Below, one piece after another: positions 20,122 to 30,318 of a stretch of DNA of 64,000 nucleotides. The position numbers and the translations under genes are program-made. A model generated the notes under the pieces. The model worked only from the letters and a program-made list of their open reading frames with translations. It was not told the DNA's origin and searched no databases. Source of the stretch: Salisapilia sapeloensis (Eukaryota; Oomycota; Peronosporomycetes; Peronosporales; Salisapiliaceae); contig JAADVB010000038.1 of NCBI GenBank assembly GCA_023334545.1, forward strand, positions 38,952 to 102,951, in the 5' to 3' direction. Each line of letters opens with the position of its first letter. Position 1 is the first letter of the stretch.

Positions 20122-21360
20122 ATGACAGAAAGCGTGGAGGACGTAGATGTCGGCATGGAGTCGATGCCAGATACCACTGAGGAAGCCAAAACTTCGAGCG
20201 AAAGTAGTCTCGAGTACGCTATTGAGCTGGTGAAGGCGCTTCGAGCCATCCTTCGCGAACACGACTTGGAAACGCTGTCTCGCCGTCGCGTGCGACTTCA
20301 ATTGGAGGATCAGTTTCAGACCGACTTATCTACTTATAAAGACTTCATCAACTCTTCTATCCTGCTGTTCATTCGGGAACAACAGGAGGTAGAGGAGAAG
20401 GAAGCGAAGCGTAAGCGGCCGAGGAAGCAATCGAATCCGAATCCGAATATCAGAAATCGTTTACACACTCCTTATGTGGAGGTGTGTGTATCTCCGGAGC
20501 TAGCACGAGTCATCGGATTGGATCGTTGTAAACGAATCGAGGCTTTGCGGAAATTATGGGCCTACATCCAAGAGCATCGGCTACAGAAAGCGAATTGCCG
20601 TCGGGTCATCCGGCTCGACGATACGCTCAAGAAAGTGTTCAAGCGTGACACTATGACGAACGCGACGATTCACAGATATCTGGCACGACATATGCGCAGA
20701 CCACAGGACATGCCAAAGGGTGGGTGGAAGAAAATCCGTCGAAGTGGTGCGTCGAGCGACGAAGAGGAGGAGGAGAAAAAGGTAGAGCCACCAAAGAGAA
20801 AGCGACGGAAGAAGATGAAGGAGAATGATAAACGCAGGCATGCAAAACTCAACGAGAAGAAGGTGTCTGTGTCGCCCGAGCTGGCAGAAGTGGTCGGGGA
20901 CAACATCCCTTATGCGCAGGTCGTCAAGAAGATGTGGGATTACATTAAAGAAAAGGATCTGCAGGATCCCAAGGATAGACGGCGCATTATCTTGGATGAA
21001 ACCTTGCGCAAGATCTTCAGAATCGAATCTGTGAATGCGTTCACCTTGAACAAGTACGTCTATAAGCATTTGAAGAAGCCGGAGGACTTACCGGAGAATG
21101 GGTGGGACGGCGTCGAGCGTGTGCTCCCGGACGATGTTTGAGTCAATACAACGTTTAGTTCTTTACTATATACCTTCTCTACTCTAGTTTATCTCTATGT
21201 CCGTGGGCGCAACGTACGAAAGGAAAGCAACGAGTATGGCGCCATGATGCAGTTGGATCTGCAACAGTTGAATGGCATTGTGTGGAGAACAAGAGACCCT
21301 CGGAGCGTTTTCAGAATTTTTGAGCGAATGGAAATGGACATGGAGGACGTGCCGCGTGCT
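19860..21360 (+). repeat. Tandem duplication unit 2 (SWIB gene plus intact MARCH6 start)
   Basis: This is the second copy of the unit at 18285-19790. It contains the diverged SWIB gene, the near-identical 3' block and the 5' end of the functional MARCH6 gene. That the ligase is intact only here suggests this is the original position and unit 1 the derived copy, or that unit 1 lost its ligase. Confidence 0.75.
20122..21141 (+). CDS. DEK_C plus two SWIB/MDM2 domains, chromatin/transcription protein (copy 2)
   Basis: This 339-residue paralogue of the gene at 18547 has the same order: acidic N-terminus, DEK_C-type domain, SWIB 1 (from SPELARVIG), a basic linker (PKRKRRKKMK) and SWIB 2 (from SPELAEVVG). 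The DEK_C core and part of SWIB 2 (QVVKKMWDYIKEKDLQDPK) are identical to copy 1. SWIB 1 and the linker are strongly diverged, for example GLDRCKRIEALRKLWAYIQ against GSNRLPRNLVVKTLWAYIH. This mosaic suggests gene conversion or very uneven constraint. The function is presumably the same class (chromatin or Pol I transcription), with a possibly changed partner at SWIB 1. Confidence 0.92.
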   Translation: MTESVEDVDVGMESMPDTTEEAKTSSESSLEYAIELVKALRAILREHDLETLSRRRVRLQLEDQFQTDLSTYKDFINSSILLFIREQQEVEEKEAKRKRPRKQSNPNPNIRNRLHTPYVEVCVSPELARVIGLDRCKRIEALRKLWAYIQEHRLQKANCRRVIRLDDTLKKVFKRDTMTNATIHRYLARHMRRPQDMPKGGWKKIRRSGASSDEEEEEKKVEPPKRKRRKKMKENDKRRHAKLNEKKVSVSPELAEVVGDNIPYAQVVKKMWDYIKEKDLQDPKDRRRIILDETLRKIFRIESVNAFTLNKYVYKHLKKPEDLPENGWDGVERVLPDDV

Positions 21361-24300
21361 GACGGTCTTCCTGCGTCCATGGACGGTAGTGGACTAGAAG
21401 ACGATGGCGCGGAGTGTCGTGTGTGTCGTGGAGAAGCAGTACGTTCTTACATATCGTATCTCAATCGTATTGAAAATGGATTCATCGTGTGCTCTAGGAA
21501 CCCGGTCGACGTCTCTTCGCTCCATGCAAATGTAGTGGTAGCATCCGCTTTACCCATGACGATTGTCTCGAGCAATGGCTTGAGCACTCGAACAAGAGCT
21601 TTTGCGAATTGTGCGGACACGAGTTCCAGTTCAAGCCTCTTTACGATGAAAACGCACCAGCGGTGCTACCGTGGTCCGAGCTCTTTTCGACCATGTTTGG
21701 TCTCGTTTTCACTCGTTACGTTCCGTACTTGTTCCGTGTCTCGCTCGTTATCATCATGTGGCTCGGCTTTGCGCCGTGGGTCACGAGTTGGTTCTATCGC
21801 ATGTGGATGCTCCGTGCGTCGGCGATGAGTCAAGTGGATTTCACCCAGCCTTCGCGTGTCCTGTCGGACATTTACGCCGGCATCATCCTTGTTGCTCTAA
21901 TCATCTTTTCCTTCCTCGCTCTCATGTCTTTCGCCGACTTCCTCCGCTTCCATCTCGACGAACTCGATGCGGACTCCCAGGAAGCACAAGAACCTGTGCG
22001 TCCTCGAAACATCCCGGAAGGTCCTGTTCAACAGCAGATGTGGGAGGATGGAGACAGTGACGACGAATGGCAGGAAGAGGAGCAAGCGGAGGACGTCGCG
22101 AATCGACAAGATGCTCGTCCGCCTCCTCCGCCGCCGAATAATAATCAAGAATGGGATGATGATATGGGGAATATGGAAATCAACATTGATGTGGAAGAGC
22201 TGCTGGGTGTCCGAGGTGACATTGTCGTCCTCTTCCGGAATGTCTCGTGCCTCGTGGCGTTCAACGGCGCCTACCTCGGTCTCTTCGCCTTCATCCCCTA
22301 CACACTCGGCAGCACCATCCTCGCAGGCTTCACACGCCTTGTCCTGTCGTTTCCTATGCTCGAGACTGGTGTGAACACCTTGTCGTCCGTCATCCAGACG
22401 TACGAGACGCCGCATCCAGGCAGCTGGCGCTTCCTCGCGGCTTTCACCGGTCGAAAGCTCTTGGAGAGCATGGAGTCTGCGAATGCTAATGGTGACTGTC
22501 TTCGTCTCATTGACTTTTGCACCTGTATTGCTGGTTTGTTGTCCATTTGCTCCACGATCGTCCTCTGGCGTTTCGTCGTGAAGCGTATCGCCAAGTACGT
22601 CGATCGTCCGGTCTTGTCCGGTCTGCTCTGGGCCTTGAGGTACTTAACAGCTATCGTCAAAGTCTCGACGCTCTTGATCCTCAAGATGATGGTGCTTCCC
22701 ATCGTCCTCGGCCTCGGCATCGACTTTGCGACGCTCCAGTTGTTCGAAGCGACAGCAGAGGAACGCGTCGAGTTCTTCATGACGTACATGCTCGGCACGT
22801 TACTCTTGCATTGGGTGCTCGGCATCACCTTTATGCTCTTTGTCACTGTCGCTGTGCTCCATCTGCGTGAAGTCATGCACCCGGACATTCTGTCTAAGGT
22901 CATTCGACCACAGGAGAACCATCCAGACCTCTTGCGGACCTTGTTGAGCGAGCGATGGGGCAAGCACATTCGTCGTATGATGCTGTCTCTAGCCATCTAC
23001 ACTGCTCTCCTCGTCGTCCTCGTCCATCTTCCTGTCCGAACTGCTCATGCTCTTTTGCCATCCTTGTTCCCTCTCGTCATCCGTCTTCAGTACTTCCAAA
23101 AGGACGTCCAAGTGCCACTTGAGCTCTTGGCCGTCCACTTTGTCGTGCTCGCGGTCTTGGAACTGACGAAGAACCAGATCGGACGCTTCCAGCATATTGC
23201 GATTAAACACTCTTGTCAGCTCCTTGGTCTCTCCGACTACCTTCTCCCGCGTATCCCCAAAGTCCGTCGATCCCACCGTCGTGGACAGCAACCGGCAGAT
23301 GTCCATATCCTCCCTCCTCCTCCACTCCACTTCCACCCGCTCGTACGTCTGCCGCCAGACCAATTACGTGTACAAGGTCGACGGTACGTCCCGTGGCCGG
23401 AAGAAGGCGTGGAGTACCCGCAGCCGATGGAGTTTGACCTCCTACCACGTAGTCGACCTACTTACCTCTGGCTGCGTCTCTCTGGTCTCTTCCTCATTGG
23501 CTGGATGCTCTGTGTCATGGTCCTAAGCATCGCTCTCTTCGCCACGCTCTGGATCGGTCGTGTCAGCACACGTCCATTCGAGCGTCTCACGGGCATCGAG
23601 CACGACCCGCTCGCCTTTGCTGCTGGCGTCGAGATCGGCGCGTCCCTCCTGCAGGCGCTGCATGCACTCAATCGCTTGACTCTTCCGAGAAAAGCGATCG
23701 ACTCGTCTCTTCTACGACGTGGCTATGGCGTCCGGAACCTAACGCCATGGAATGGTGTCCTTGCGGCCGTCGGATGGGGCTTCGTAGCGCCCATGATGAC
23801 CGGACATGTTGTCCATGCTGTCTTCCCTGCCGCTAAGTGTTCTCTCCACGAGATCTTCTGGCTCGGCTACTTGCTCTTCAACACTTGTTCCTGGCTCTTG
23901 TGTGCCTTCCGATCGCGCCATCGAGCACAGCACGCTCGGCAGCGACCTCCGGAAGGAGACATGTGGGCCGTGATGGAAGAGCTGGAGCAGGAGGAAGAAG
24001 AGGAGTTTCTGAATGAGATGCAAGTGGAGGAAGACGAGGTCGAGGTCCAGACGGAAGCCGAGGAAGACTTTGTATCGGCCTTTCGACGTGTCTATCGGCA
24101 AGTCCGCTTCACGGTGCATGTCCATGAAAGCGATGCCGTGCGACTGCGTGATGATGATCTGCGAGACAAGTGTCTCGACGTGCGTTACTTTGTCAAGCAA
24201 GTGCTTGTACCGATCTTGACGTTTTTACTCTGCATGTTGCTCGCACCGACCTTGTTGTCGTTCGTGACGCTGTTTCTAGTCGCGGATGCATCTAGTCTTG

Positions 24301-24458
24301 AGAAGACGTCGTTTGCGATCACGGCGTTGGGTCTCGTGTCGGGATATGTCTTGATCTGGTCTCACAAGCGCGTGAGTCGATGGCTGGCGAATGTGTGCGA
24401 GTCCATTCGGAATGAACGGTACTTGATCGGACGACAGTTGCAGGATATGGCGAGATAG
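21244..24458 (+). CDS. MARCHF6: MARCH6/Doa10-type ER membrane RING-CH ubiquitin ligase
   Basis: Two exons, 21244-21438 and 21498-24458. The 59-nt intron splits the RING-CH finger: CRVCRGEA on exon 1, then CKCSGSIRFTHDDCLEQWL and CELCGHEF on exon 2. This C4HC3 finger is followed by a dozen or more hydrophobic segments. The C-terminus (IRNERYLIGRQLQDMAR) matches the conserved C-terminal element of MARCH6/Doa10. The product is 1051 aa from this ATG, between human (about 910) and yeast (about 1319) lengths. It is an ERAD-C ligase of the ER and inner nuclear membrane. The start could instead be the in-frame ATG at 21328 (MEMDMEDVPR), since the codons before it lie in the duplicated block. Confidence 0.92.
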
Positions 24459-24840
24459 ACGAATACAGAGAATGGCAAATTGTATCATGCAAGTCTTATT
24501 TGGCATCAATCGGATGGAGGTAGAAGGGATATCATATCCTGCAGACACTTAGTAGACTGTAGGGATACATGGTAAATCGGTCATCTAGCATACTTTAATC
24601 AATATATTTTCTGGAAAGAGTCTATTGCTACTGTTCCAATCTGAGTATAACTTCAAGGACACGAGGTGAGCTACACGAGGGCGCATCGTATTCGATCTGC
24701 TTCGATTCGAGGTAGATAGGCCATGAATGACGGTGATGTAGTAACTTATATGCGATTGCACGGTAGATACGAGCTTGGAACGGTCGTCCAACTTTACTGT
24801 CATTCTTGTAAAAGGCCGTTGCTACATATATCACACAGAC
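24459..24840. other. Intergenic region before the photolyase gene
   Basis: About 380 bases with no supported gene. A short frame at 24723-24911 overlaps the photolyase start and is not called. It should contain the photolyase promoter; I see no motif I can name. Confidence 0.5.
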
Positions 24841-26548
24841 ATGAGGAAGGTCGTATCGGACGTGGCTCTGCCCAAGGGACTGCACTCGGAGAGAATCAAG
24901 TGGCTGTATGAAGGTGGTGCAGCAGGAGCAGATACCAAGGCTGCTGACTTGAAAGGATATCATCTACTCTACTGGATGCAGACGTCCATGCGAACACGTT
25001 ATAATTATGCTCTCGGTACCTCTTCTCCACTACTTTGTTATATACTTTATTCATGGCCATTGGATAGAGTACTCGATTGCGATTGCGAATGCATTAAAGC
25101 TACCTATACACGTGGTCTATTTTTTCAGTGACAAGAGCGTCGCGCCAGATCTGTCTGGTGACGACGCTACTAGCGCTCCGAAAGACCATGCCAATGCGTA
25201 CGGTTTCGCTACGCATCGTCATGCGTCCTTTGCTCTCCAAGGTCTTTCCAACGTCCATGACGGTCTAAAGCAGCGTGGCATCGACTTTCAAGTCTTGCTC
25301 CACCAGCGAAAGCAAGACGACAGCTCCTCTCGTAGTGATTTCTTGCAGCAATGTGCCAAGAACGCAGCTGTGGTCGTTACCGATCGCACGTACCTGCGTC
25401 CGAGTGTTGAGTCCATGGAGGAATGCGTTAATATAGCCGAGTCAAACGAGTCGTTTTGGGGACTAGTCCAAGTGGAAGGGGATGTCGTGGTACCAGTAGA
25501 CACGGCGAGTCCAAAGGAAGAGTATGCGGCTCGTACGATTCGATCTAAAATCGATAAACAGACAAAAAAGTTCATGAAAGAGTTACCAGAGCTCGAGGTA
25601 GATAGCGAGTGCCAGACACTTGAGAAACCTTTAGAAGTAGACTCTAGTACGACAGTGCTGGATGTAAGTGACATGGAGCGTTTACCGATGGATCAACTCG
25701 ACGTGGACGCAAGTGTGAAGGCGTTCGAGGGTTTCACTGGCGGCCAAGACGCTGCTCAAGTCACCCTAGAAGAGTTCATCTCGGACAAGCTCAAGGGCTA
25801 TGCAGACGATCGCAACGAACCTGCGAACAACGCATCGAGCCACTTAAGTCCCTATCTGCACTACGGCCACATTAGTCCCGTGGACATCGCGTTGGAAGTC
25901 CAGCATCAACCGACGAGCACGAGAGCAGGGAAGGAAGCGTTCTTGGAAGAGATGATTGTACGTCGAGAGCTAGCGTATAACTTTATCCGGTACAATAATG
26001 AGCACTACGACTCGTTGGAAGGCATACCGAACTTTGCAAAGCAGACGCTGAAGGACCATGAAGACGATGAACGCGTGACGATCTACTCTCTCGAGCAGAT
26101 TGAAAAGGCACAGACGTACGATGCGTACTGGAACGCAGCGCAATTAGAGGTCGTTGCCGGTGGATCTATGCACGGGTACATGCGTATGTACTGGGGCAAG
26201 AAGATCCTCGAGTGGACGCAGTCACCTGCCGAAGCATTCAAACGCGCCTTGTATCTGAACAACAAGTATGCTGTCGATGGTCCAGACCCAAACTCGTACA
26301 CTGGTATCGCATGGGTGTTTGGGAAGCACGATCAAGGGTGGCAGGAGCGTCCAGTCTTTGGTAAAGTCCGATACATGAACGAGACTGGTCTCAAGCGCAA
26401 GTTCCGCATGAACGACTATATCAGTCGCGTGAATGAACTCGTAAAAGTTTCTGGCATCAATGCACCGACGATCCAAGTACCAGCAAGTGGGAAACGTTCT
26501 ACCACGTCAAAAACCAAAAGCAGTAAGAAGCAAAAGACACTAGACTAG
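24841..26548 (+). CDS. Class II CPD photolyase
   Basis: Two exons, 24841-25015 and 25068-26548 (551 aa); the 52-nt intron is spliced so that YNYALEYSIAIANALKLP is continuous. Class II features are clear: YHLLYWMQTSMRTRYNYALEY near the N-terminus, VTDRTYLRP, VVPVDTASPKEEYAARTIR, the LSPYLHYGHISP FAD-domain block, RRELAYNF and the signature WNAAQLEVVAGG...GYMRMYWGKKILEW. It repairs cyclobutane pyrimidine dimers using FADH- and blue light. The C-terminal Lys/Ser-rich tail (KTKSSKKQK) could be a nuclear signal. The class is distinct from plant cryptochromes and class I enzymes. No organelle targeting peptide is evident. Confidence 0.95.
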
Positions 26549-26637
26549 GTCTACAGACAAGTAGCTAGGAATGTCTAGACACAACGAACAAGGCAGTTGA
26601 CTGTGTATCCAACCCATACTTATGTTTTTCCCCTCTC

Positions 26638-29526
26638 TTACTTTTTCAATCCCTTAAGCATCTTCTGCCGACGCCCTGTCGAAAGCTTGTTCTGTGCCAA
26701 GAACGGCGCCTGGATGCTGTTGAACTTTTCATCGTTCCCGCCAGTATTATTCAACCCGCGACGGTCCTGCGTCATAAAGCTTCGGTTCATCCCGCCGCTG
26801 TGGGAAGCTGCCAGTGGTGGCGCCGGAGCCTGCGGCTGTCCTCGCCACGAAGCTTGCGGCGGACCTGGCGCCGGTGGAGGTGACTGCTGTCGTTTCCACG
26901 ACTGCTGTGGCTGTTGTGGCGGGGGTTGGTGTTGTGGCGGAGGTGGATGGTGCTCCGAGTGTCCCATGCTCGTGTTGGCGAGTGGTCGCTGCGACAAGTT
27001 GCCTCGGGACTGGAACTTGAGCGTAAGTGGCTTAGGCATGTTCTTGAGCATACTCATGACGTCTTCAAATGACCTCTCGTTACCATGTACGCTCTGTCCA
27101 TCGACCGAGACGAGGCAGTCGTTCAGGACGGAATCCGGGAGATGGGCAGAGCTACCAGAGCCCGTTACGCGTGTGATGTACGGGTACTCGCAGTACTGAT
27201 CCGCAGCACGTAGCGACAATCCTAGAGGTGTATTCTGCTGCCAGACGACATTGTAGAACTGCGTAGCTTCATCTCTCGACGGTCGACGGCCAGTGGATGG
27301 CGAGTCGGAAAGTCGTCCAGCAGACGATTGGGAAGCACTTGTGCGATTGCTCTTGCGGAAATGCAGATTGACTGGTCGTGGCATGTGTTTCAAGTGGTTG
27401 ACAATGTCGCCAAAGACGAGACGCGTGCAGTCAATGTCATTAATGTAGAGCAAGACATCTCCGACACAGTCTTGAGATAATTGGGACGCAGCGCCTTGGC
27501 CGGACAGACGTTTGATGTACGCTCCGCAGTTCGGGAGCATGTCAATCGTCAGTCCGAGCGGTCCATTCCCCCACTGGACAGAGTACATGTCCGATGGTGG
27601 CTGTGGAGCAGGTGTGTCGTCCATACTGGCACTCGTCTCTCGTGGTGGGACACTGACGCTAATGGATTGCGAGTGGTGGCTACTACGCGAGCTCGTGGAT
27701 CGAGCCAACGACGGTTTACTAGCAGATGCAGGCATGGCATTCGTCGCGTCATCGGACAGTGCCGATCGGAAGCGTAAAACGATGGGTTTGGGTGTACTCT
27801 TGAGGAACTCGACGACCTTTTCAAACTGCATGCCCGTGGTTCTCGTTTCGTTCATGCTTTCTAAAAAGTCACCGACTTGAGCCCGTTCAATACCTTTCGA
27901 GGCACCAGTCCCTGTGACTTTTTTAATCACCGGGAGCTCATTGTCTTGAAAGCCCGGGATGATCGTAAGACCTAATGGACCTTCCGCCCAATGGATCTTA
28001 TAGGAGCTCGGTCGAGACATGCTTGAATTCGCGACGCTTTCTCGAAACGGACGACTTTCGACCACTGCTTCCGGCCGACTCACTTCCATCGTTGGCGCCT
28101 CTGGTTTCTTCTCACTTTCAGCATCGACTTCTGGCCCACCAACACCTCGGAAACGTAGTTTCGCAGGTAATTGGACTTTTTTCAAGATCGACATGGATAG
28201 AGAACAACCGAGTTGGATCGTATCGATGTTGTTGATCGCCACGAGGACGTCGCCGATGCTAATGTTCTGCTTGACAGCAACGGAGCCTCCCTTCTTTGTC
28301 AGTCGATTCACGATCGGGATCTTTTGGTTCGTACAATCGTCTTTGAGCGTCACACCGAGTGGGCCGTTCGTCCACGTGACGACGTAGTCATGCACGCGGT
28401 CATTCTCCGGGTCTTCAGCTTCGAATTTGAAGACGAGAGGCGAAGCGAAAGCAGCAAAGACGTCGTTTAAATCTTCTTCACACTCGACCGAGGAGTCGAT
28501 GACACGCCCATTGACAGACAAGAGGACATCTCCTGGCACGATGTGACAGAAGGATTCATCTGCGTCGACTTCCTCGACCTTGTTCCAGATGCCGGATCGG
28601 TCGTTCTTGGAGAATTGGAGCTTGGGGAGGTAACTGTGTTTCCATACGACGACTCGTAAAGCTTCAAAGGATCGACAGGCGTTATTCCACGACGACTCTT
28701 TCGAACCACTACGCGCTCGATCGTCGGATGTCGCGATCCCTTCGGCGTTTCCACTCGTAAAGGACGAATTTTCCTTTTCTTCTGCCTGTGGATTCGCCAT
28801 CGTGTTGCCCATCTCCTTTTGCATCGTTTCTAGGAGGTCGGCCTTCGCTTGCGGATCGACGTTGCCCGCTTTTTTCGCAAAGTCTTTCATGAACGCAGAG
28901 CTTGACATCTCACTTTGGAAGTGTTCTCGCATTTCCATGATAATCCGATTCATCTCTTCATCTCGCCAATTCGCTTTCTCTTCTTTCATACGTTGTTCAA
29001 TAGCAGTCGCGATCCGATTCTCTTCTTGCTTTTTCAATCGCTTAAGGATCTTTTCTTCAATCCGTTTTTCCACCTCTGCATCGACTGCAGTGACACCTCC
29101 TTCCGCTTTCTCCGACGATCCAGAGCGGCCGCTTAACGTACGTTTAGACTTGGTCCGTCCGCCCTTGCCTTTTCCCTTCTTCTTGGATGTCTTCTTCGGC
29201 TTGACTTCCTCCTCTTCCGATGAAGAGCTCGAGTCTTCTTCCCCATCGTCCGTCTCATACTCATCTGAGTCCGAGAACTCTTCATACTCGTCTGAATCTG
29301 ATTCCGAGTCCGAGTCATTAAACTTAGAGCAGCGCAAGTTTCGACAGCGCAGTCGATGGGCCGACGCGTGGTTCATGTTACACTCTCTCGAGCAGTAAAA
29401 GACTTCACCACATCCACTCATGCAAGGGATTTTCGCACCGTCGGCACCACAATTCGCACATGGCTCCATGCTCTGGAGTGCCATGAGTAAATCGTCGTCA
29501 TCATCATCGTAATTGGTTTTGCCCAT
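26638..29526 (-). CDS. MYND zinc finger plus five PDZ-like domains (962 aa)
   Basis: This single-exon minus-strand gene encodes an acidic start, a MYND zinc finger at C23-C61 (CANCG...CGEVFYCSREC), an Asp/Ser/Glu tract, a basic GKGGRTKSKR segment and a coiled region to about residue 240. Five PDZ-like repeats follow; each of the last four begins with a PLG(V/L)(T/S)(L/I) carboxylate-binding-loop-like motif (GPLGVTLKD, GPLGLTIIP, GPLGLTIDM, TPLGLSLRA) and includes a GD.L..(I/M)N or similar strand. The tail is rich in Pro, Gln and His. It is presumably a scaffold binding C-terminal peptides. The only enzyme-like feature is the zinc finger, itself a protein-binding module. No partner can be read from the neighbourhood. 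Confidence 0.88.
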   Translation of the reverse strand: MGKTNYDDDDDDLLMALQSMEPCANCGADGAKIPCMSGCGEVFYCSRECNMNHASAHRLRCRNLRCSKFNDSDSESDSDEYEEFSDSDEYETDDGEEDSSSSSEEEEVKPKKTSKKKGKGKGGRTKSKRTLSGRSGSSEKAEGGVTAVDAEVEKRIEEKILKRLKKQEENRIATAIEQRMKEEKANWRDEEMNRIIMEMREHFQSEMSSSAFMKDFAKKAGNVDPQAKADLLETMQKEMGNTMANPQAEEKENSSFTSGNAEGIATSDDRARSGSKESSWNNACRSFEALRVVVWKHSYLPKLQFSKNDRSGIWNKVEEVDADESFCHIVPGDVLLSVNGRVIDSSVECEEDLNDVFAAFASPLVFKFEAEDPENDRVHDYVVTWTNGPLGVTLKDDCTNQKIPIVNRLTKKGGSVAVKQNISIGDVLVAINNIDTIQLGCSLSMSILKKVQLPAKLRFRGVGGPEVDAESEKKPEAPTMEVSRPEAVVESRPFRESVANSSMSRPSSYKIHWAEGPLGLTIIPGFQDNELPVIKKVTGTGASKGIERAQVGDFLESMNETRTTGMQFEKVVEFLKSTPKPIVLRFRSALSDDATNAMPASASKPSLARSTSSRSSHHSQSISVSVPPRETSASMDDTPAPQPPSDMYSVQWGNGPLGLTIDMLPNCGAYIKRLSGQGAASQLSQDCVGDVLLYINDIDCTRLVFGDIVNHLKHMPRPVNLHFRKSNRTSASQSSAGRLSDSPSTGRRPSRDEATQFYNVVWQQNTPLGLSLRAADQYCEYPYITRVTGSGSSAHLPDSVLNDCLVSVDGQSVHGNERSFEDVMSMLKNMPKPLTLKFQSRGNLSQRPLANTSMGHSEHHPPPPQHQPPPQQPQQSWKRQQSPPPAPGPPQASWRGQPQAPAPPLAASHSGGMNRSFMTQDRRGLNNTGGNDEKFNSIQAPFLAQNKLSTGRRQKMLKGLKK

Positions 29527-30318
29527 GTCGTTCTATACTTGATTCAAGTCTTCTTACGTCCTCTCTCTTTTTCCTTTACAAAAGTCTACTCGGAGGGACG
29601 TAGGAACAAAGGTACTAGTGCAATGTCCAGATAGCTGTCGACGAGAGCACTAGTCGCTTTCGCCTCAACTGCGCTTCTCGGTTGTGAGCAAACGCTGCGA
29701 TGTCGCGCTGGCGCTGGCTGTCTCGCATTCATACTAATTAAAGTATACATGCTGGATGCGACTGCGTGATTGGTCGAGGCGACGTGGCACTTCGATGGTA
29801 CGTTTCCGGATATTTTTGAGATGGGTACACTCGAGGTTACGATGGGAGTATGGGCGGATGGAGAGCGAGTATAGTGGCGAGAGGAGCGAGTTGCGTCCAC
29901 TACTGTCAATCTTCTGCTTGCATCCGTAGTCGTGTGTGCTCGTGATGACGAATACACTGTCACGTGTGTAGCATCGTTGCATAGCCATCACGACTGGATT
30001 GTTACCTACATGGCATGTCGTCTGGACAGCATGACCGGTGGTGGGTGCACGAGGAAGTGATGAAGAAACAAGAGTAGGTGCGAAAATATAATTACTACAG
30101 TTAAAGTTCCATGTCGCGGACCTCGAACGAAGATGACCATGTCTGCTCATATCACGAGGACCACAAGCTGTGCTCCATGCCATGCACAGATGCACGTTTT
30201 CGTTCGCGTGTATCCAGCTGGGGTCGCGCCGTTGATACCGCAGCTCTAGGACTGACGTTAGATCTGTGATATTCGCCTACGTATATACGAACGCACTCTA
30301 AGCGCCGACAGAGCTCCA
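29527..30318. other. Gene-free 790-bp region
   Basis: This lies between the start of the MYND-PDZ gene and the end of the kinesin gene. Minus-strand frames of 125 and 153 codons overlap each other at 29586-30195, but have His/Ser/Arg-rich, low-information translations and no family motif, so I do not call them. I looked for tRNA-like B-box sequences and saw none. It could hold a promoter with upstream elements or a non-coding RNA. Confidence 0.4.

Noticed and set aside
29586-30195. Two overlapping minus-strand frames of 125 and 153 codons
   Set aside because: They have low-complexity His/Ser/Arg composition, no motif, no coherent splicing, and they overlap each other in different frames.
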